Origin: Psychrobacter sp. AH5
Lineage (GTDB): Bacteria > Pseudomonadota > Gammaproteobacteria > Pseudomonadales > Moraxellaceae
Length of the DNA stretch: 64,000 nucleotides
NCBI RefSeq assembly: GCF_040371085.1
Contig: NZ_JAMBMT010000001.1
Span: 2,232,001-2,296,000 of the forward strand
Reading direction: 5' to 3'
The position numbers and the translations under genes were made by a program. Below the pieces are notes generated by a model, which did no database searches, was not told where the DNA came from, and saw only the letters and a list, made by a program, of their open reading frames with translations. This document shows, one piece after another, positions 59,939-64,000 of the stretch (position 1 is its first letter; every line of letters starts with the position of its first letter).

Positions 59939-62158
59939 TCAAAGTTTCTCCTCAGGAGTTGCGATGACTTCTGGCTGCGCATCTAGCATCAGCTGCGCCG
60001 CTTCATAGATGTAGACCTCATCTTCTGGCAACTCTGGGCGCTCGCTTTGCTTCATCTGACTACGCTCTTCAAACTTAGCATCCATTGCCGCCTGATAAGT
60101 ATTCCAATTGGCATAAGGGCTAGAGCCTGTCGCTATTTGTCTTTTATTTTCAGCTTCAAGCGAGCGCTGCTCTATTAGCTTCATTTTTGCACGGCGCTTA
60201 TTGATATCTAAATCAATAGGTTTTTTCTCATCGTCCATATTACGAATATCATTTAAGGTCGATAAATAAACAAAATGCGGATTTTGTTGTTGACGTATTT
60301 TTGATTGCTGATTCAAGGTCTTTAGCGTATCAGAGCTAAATTTACCTTCAGGCTTATAAGCCGCTGTTTTGATAGTATCCCATGGCAGCGCGTTTTTTTG
60401 GGCACGTTCGCCGAAGGTGGCATCGTCATAGATATTAACTAGCTCTACATCTGGTATGACGCCTTTATTCTGCGTACTACCGCCAGTGATACGATAAAAC
60501 TTACGCTGAGTCAAAGTCGCTGAGCCCAAAGCTAGACTATCTAGCTGTATTTGCGCTGAGCCCTTACCAGTAGTAGTGTTACCAACGACCAACCCGCGAC
60601 CGTAGTCCTGAATAGCCGCGGCAAAGATCTCACTAGCCGAGGCGGAGGCTAGATTGGTAAGGACGACTAGCTTGCCATCATAGAGCTGCTTACCGCCATC
60701 ATCATCACGGTAGACTTGGATATTGCCGCGATTATCGCGGATTTGTACTAATGGCCCACTCTTGATAAATAAACCCAGCATCTTAGCCACTTCATCTAGC
60801 GAGCCACCCGGATCATTACGTAAGTCAATCACCAAGCCATCGATGTTTTGTTTATTGAGCTCTTTGACCGCGTTTTCGGTATCTATACTGACGCTACGAT
60901 AATCCTCACCGTTACGACGAGCTCGGTAATTTAGATAAAAACTTGGTATCTCAAGCACTCCGATACGTTTGGTAGTGACCTGATTATTGTTATCAGTATA
61001 AGGCATCTCAATCACGCGCTGAGTAACGCCAGATTCTTCTTGTTGGATAATGTCGCGTACAACAGTAACCGTACGAGCGCTAGCATCAGGACTGTTTGGC
61101 TGACGCAGCTTTAGCGTAACAGAAGTACCGCGCTTACCACGGATAAGACTAACAATCTCGCGAGTCGACCAACCAATGACATCGGTCATAGTCTTGCCGT
61201 CTTTGGCGATGCCGATGATCAAATCATTAGGTTTGATTTGACCGGTCTTGGCTGCAGGACCGCCATCCACTAAGGTAACGATACGGGTATAATCTGGATT
61301 TTTACGATCTGGACGGATGGAGACACCAATGCCCTCTAGCTGTAGGCTTGACTGTATTTGTAACTCGTTAGCTTGTACTGGCGCATAATAATTACTGTGC
61401 GGATCGTAAGTGAGCATGGCGGTATTGAGCACTGTCTCCATAATCTCGTCATCTTTGAGACGATCCATCTGCCCTTGTTGTCTTGTTAGACGATTTAGTA
61501 AGATCTCGCTTGGCGTACGCTGATCATCACGGACCAAATCCTGACCGCGAGTAATATCTGGATCATCCAAAAAGACTTTTTCTTTGGCTTTTTCACTCTC
61601 TTGACCTAAAGTAATACTCATCAGCTGAAACTTAAGCTGACGCGCCCAGTAGTCGCGCTGAGCTTTTTTGGTCTTAAAGTGAGGAAGCTTTTCGCGATCA
61701 AGAATAATAGTCTCATTACCGGTCAAGTCAATTTTGGTTTTGAGCATTTTATTAGCCATCTCAAAATACTCACTTGAGCGGGTGCGGTAGCGCTCAAAGA
61801 TCTCTACGCCCGCCGATAAGTCCCCACGCTTAAGCCTGCTACCAAAATCATCAGCATATTTTTTCTTAAACTCATCGACATCCGACTGCAAAAACAGCGT
61901 ATGGTTGGGATCTAAGCTATCGATATACATATCCAAGATCTTACTACCCATCTCACTATTGAGCGGTTGATTTAAATAGTGGCTACGATCTAACAGGGCG
62001 GCTACTTGCCGGGTGGTAATCTTCTGTTCAGGGGTTTGGACAAAACTTTCGGTATCGGTATTGGCTACGGCTGTACCATAGCTTTGGGTCAATATAGCGC
62101 CGACGACACCAATTGAGGCAATGCTTAGTAACCATTGTGCGGGTTGTTTTTTCATCAT
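59939..62158 (-). CDS. prc: Tail-specific protease Prc/CtpA
   Basis: Periplasmic S41 protease that degrades proteins with non-polar C-termini and trims lipoproteins and peptidoglycan hydrolases. The protein has 739 residues. A signal peptide occupies about 1-32. An N-terminal helical domain follows, then a PDZ domain at about 250-335 and the protease domain. The serine lies in NLASASASEIFAAA at about 508 and the general-base lysine in TTGKGSAQ near 532. The C-terminal DUF3340-type helical domain is present. The size fits E. coli Prc (682) better than short CtpA proteins. Two adjacent ATG codons could start it. Confidence 0.95.
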   Translation of the reverse strand: MMKKQPAQWLLSIASIGVVGAILTQSYGTAVANTDTESFVQTPEQKITTRQVAALLDRSHYLNQPLNSEMGSKILDMYIDSLDPNHTLFLQSDVDEFKKKYADDFGSRLKRGDLSAGVEIFERYRTRSSEYFEMANKMLKTKIDLTGNETIILDREKLPHFKTKKAQRDYWARQLKFQLMSITLGQESEKAKEKVFLDDPDITRGQDLVRDDQRTPSEILLNRLTRQQGQMDRLKDDEIMETVLNTAMLTYDPHSNYYAPVQANELQIQSSLQLEGIGVSIRPDRKNPDYTRIVTLVDGGPAAKTGQIKPNDLIIGIAKDGKTMTDVIGWSTREIVSLIRGKRGTSVTLKLRQPNSPDASARTVTVVRDIIQQEESGVTQRVIEMPYTDNNNQVTTKRIGVLEIPSFYLNYRARRNGEDYRSVSIDTENAVKELNKQNIDGLVIDLRNDPGGSLDEVAKMLGLFIKSGPLVQIRDNRGNIQVYRDDDGGKQLYDGKLVVLTNLASASASEIFAAAIQDYGRGLVVGNTTTGKGSAQIQLDSLALGSATLTQRKFYRITGGSTQNKGVIPDVELVNIYDDATFGERAQKNALPWDTIKTAAYKPEGKFSSDTLKTLNQQSKIRQQQNPHFVYLSTLNDIRNMDDEKKPIDLDINKRRAKMKLIEQRSLEAENKRQIATGSSPYANWNTYQAAMDAKFEERSQMKQSERPELPEDEVYIYEAAQLMLDAQPEVIATPEEKL

Positions 62159-62294
62159 ATCTACCTAGTTGTCTTAAGATTTATCTTAAGTAAAAATATA
62201 AACAGCAGTCCATTACAGTATAGCTATGCTTAATAGCCGTTGTGGCAAAAAGGCGGTAGTCAATTATCTAGCGTCTAAAACTTAACTATCAAAT

Positions 62295-62343
62295 CCATTC
62301 TTAAATATCAATGCTACTTCCATTCTCAAATATCAATGCCACT
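62295..62343. repeat. Tandem duplication in the intergenic region before nagZ
   Basis: Two consecutive copies of a 25-base unit starting CCATTCT and containing AAATATCAATG, with two or three differences. They lie in the 523-base AT-rich space (62159-62681) between the divergent prc and nagZ genes. I see no gene or terminator in that space. Confidence 0.65.
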
Positions 62344-62681
62344 GATGCCAGCTAATTTATTATAAAATCAATCAATATTATCATGATTCATTATATTGCG
62401 CTGTCTCAATCTGTATAAGCAAACTTTCTATTATATTTATAATCATGCTGTTGCTAGTATTAGCTTTGCTTAAGCTAATCGCTAAACGAACGCTCAGCTT
62501 ATAACTGTATCCATAACGAGCACAATAGCTAATCCAATGACTGTTATAATAAAGAGTATGATTATTTAACTCTCACAGTTGGCGTTAAAGTATACAATAT
62601 AATTCTTAGACTCATAATCAGCCCAAAAATCAGATTTATAGCGGCTAATCTAATGAGCAGTAATGTTTTGGAGAACAGACC

Positions 62682-63815
62682 ATGTACGGCGTATTGATGA
62701 CTGATATCGGTAGCACTGCTTTGACAGCTGATGATGTCAGCTTAATTGAACAAGCTCAGGTCGGCGGTATTATTTTATTCGCTCGCAATGTCAAAGATGC
62801 TGCGCAGGTGCGTCGTCTCTGCGATGATATTCGTTACTACAATCCTGATATTTTGATCGGTGTTGACCAAGAAGGCGGACGAGTAGCGCGTCTACGCGAA
62901 GGCTTTACGCCGCTACCAGCTATGGGAAAGTTAGGAGCATTATTTGAGCAAAACCCTAGTGAAGCTTTGAGCTGTGCTTATGATTGTGGCTATTTAATGG
63001 CGGCTGAAGTGTTGGCAGTGGGTATCGATTTGAGCTTTGCCCCAGTGCTAGATACAGATGGCGTCAGCCAAGTGATTGGCGATCGTAGCTTTCATAAAGA
63101 TCCACAAATTATCACCGCTTTAGCTACTCAACTCATGCGTGGAATGCGCGCGGCAGGCATGGCAACTACTGGCAAGCACTTCCCCGGTCATGGCGGGGTT
63201 GCCCCTGATTCGCATGTGGCTGAGGCGATTGACACGCGTAGCCTTGATGAGATTATCAGTCATGATATGCAGCCATTTGCCCAAACTTTGCCATGGCTTG
63301 ATGCTTTGATGCCAGCGCACGTCATCTTCTCGCAAATCGATAATAAACCAGCAGGATTTTCTAAGATTTGGTTAAAAGATATCATTCGCGAGCAATTGAA
63401 GTTTGATGGAGTGATCTTCTCTGATGACTTATCGATGGCAGGCGCGCAGGCAGCAGGCGACGTGAGCGAGCGTGTGCGTGCTGCTATCAATGCTGGCTGT
63501 GATATTGCATTAGTCTGCAATGATAGAGTAGCGGCACACGAAGCGGCAGAGGCGGTACAAGATCTGCCCTATCCTGATCAGAAACGTCTAAAAAACATGC
63601 GCGGACAAATTCCAAAGTGGCTAGGCGATCTGTCGTCTACCTGCCAGCAGTTTGAGCATTGGTCGCAGGCTAGGCATAATGTCATGCAAACCTTTTTTAG
63701 TATGCAAACTGAAAAGCTGGATAGTAATATAGATGGTATCCATCCGCTAGATAGCGCCAATACTCTAGACGAAGAGGACTTAACAGATTTAAGAGATCCT
63801 ACCGATTATAAATAA
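62682..63815 (+). CDS. nagZ: Beta-N-acetylhexosaminidase NagZ
   Basis: Cytoplasmic family-3 glycosidase that removes N-acetylglucosamine from anhydro-muropeptides in cell-wall recycling. The 377 residues include GVDQEGGRVARLR at about 66, KHFPGHGGVAPDSH at about 165 with the catalytic His/Asp loop, and FSDDLSMAGA at about 245 with the nucleophile aspartate. It is longer than E. coli NagZ (341) by a polar tail of about 35 residues. GGAG lies eight bases before the ATG. NagZ products influence AmpC beta-lactamase induction in species that have AmpR; none is seen here. Confidence 0.96.
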   Translation: MYGVLMTDIGSTALTADDVSLIEQAQVGGIILFARNVKDAAQVRRLCDDIRYYNPDILIGVDQEGGRVARLREGFTPLPAMGKLGALFEQNPSEALSCAYDCGYLMAAEVLAVGIDLSFAPVLDTDGVSQVIGDRSFHKDPQIITALATQLMRGMRAAGMATTGKHFPGHGGVAPDSHVAEAIDTRSLDEIISHDMQPFAQTLPWLDALMPAHVIFSQIDNKPAGFSKIWLKDIIREQLKFDGVIFSDDLSMAGAQAAGDVSERVRAAINAGCDIALVCNDRVAAHEAAEAVQDLPYPDQKRLKNMRGQIPKWLGDLSSTCQQFEHWSQARHNVMQTFFSMQTEKLDSNIDGIHPLDSANTLDEEDLTDLRDPTDYK

Positions 63816-63881
63816 TTGACTTAGTTTCTGATTTAGTCCTACGGCTGGTTTGCCTCTAGAAACTCGCATTACAAGTATAAA

Positions 63882-63912
63882 AAAAACTGCATTTCTAAAA
63901 TGCAGTTTTTTA
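63882..63912 (+). terminator. Rho-independent terminator after nagZ
   Basis: AAAACTGCATTT-CTA-AAATGCAGTTTT is a perfect stem followed by more T. The A-run on the left gives it bidirectional potential. The remaining bases to the window edge show no gene. Confidence 0.85.
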
Positions 63913-64000
63913 ATTTGTCTTATATTGTAGGCATTAGCTTTATGCTTGCCAACTGTAAACTTTACTGAGCATTTGGATCTAGAGCAGTACCCTTACTTGG

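Overview
The window looks like a chromosomal segment of a Moraxellaceae gammaproteobacterium, most likely Psychrobacter. The smc-zipA-ligA block, the monomeric isocitrate dehydrogenases, the leucine catabolism cluster, gltIJKL, the protein families and the moderate G+C all fit. This assignment rests on recognition of families, not on a database search. No rRNA, tRNA, CRISPR array, prophage or intact transposase gene was seen.

Layout. 1-8 kb: the 3' end of an unknown gene, then ligA, zipA and smc on the minus strand. 8-11.3 kb: a Tat-exported PhoD-like phosphatase, a 132-bp MITE-like element and a TauE/SafE permease. 11.5-13.2 kb: birA and coaX on the plus strand. 13.3-23 kb: a minus-strand leucine/isovalerate degradation cluster (acyl-CoA synthetase, carboxylase beta, methylglutaconyl-CoA hydratase, an unrecognised small gene, carboxylase alpha, HMG-CoA lyase, isovaleryl-CoA dehydrogenase). 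BirA next door makes the biotinyl ligase that the carboxylase needs. 23.3-28 kb: a rubredoxin-reductase-like flavoprotein and the glutamate/aspartate ABC transporter gltIJKL. 28.3-31 kb: Hsp33 and a lipase-like hydrolase. 31-37.7 kb: a second polar amino acid ABC transporter with three consecutive paralogous binding lipoproteins, followed by an FAH-family hydrolase. 38-39 kb: two small acidic lipoproteins and a second MITE-like element. 39.5-45 kb (plus): proA, a ZIP-like membrane protein, a cold-shock-domain/membrane-anchor/ribonuclease fusion with a barstar gene behind it, gltS and a LeuE-like exporter. 45-48.6 kb (minus): glyA, ubiC and a GNAT-like protein. 49-54 kb: two tandem monomeric isocitrate dehydrogenase genes. 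54-64 kb: a K+ channel, an RluE-type pseudouridine synthase, a DUF305 lipoprotein, an M61 peptidase, a SlyD-like isomerase, the Prc protease and nagZ.

The most unusual locus is 41860-42991. One protein joins an N-terminal cold-shock RNA-binding domain, a lysine/asparagine-rich linker, one membrane segment and a C-terminal RNase Sa/barnase-type domain that keeps the Glu, Arg and His catalytic residues. A barstar-like inhibitor gene starts one base after its stop codon. Other points of interest are the three binding proteins with a terminator before their permease genes, the isocitrate dehydrogenase pair, two MITE-like elements (one with a perfect 8-bp target duplication), and a family of intergenic inverted repeats ending in GTAGGGT/ACCCTAC.

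Start codons were adjusted where a Shine-Dalgarno sequence favoured an internal start. Terminators were called from hairpins followed by T-runs, read by eye.
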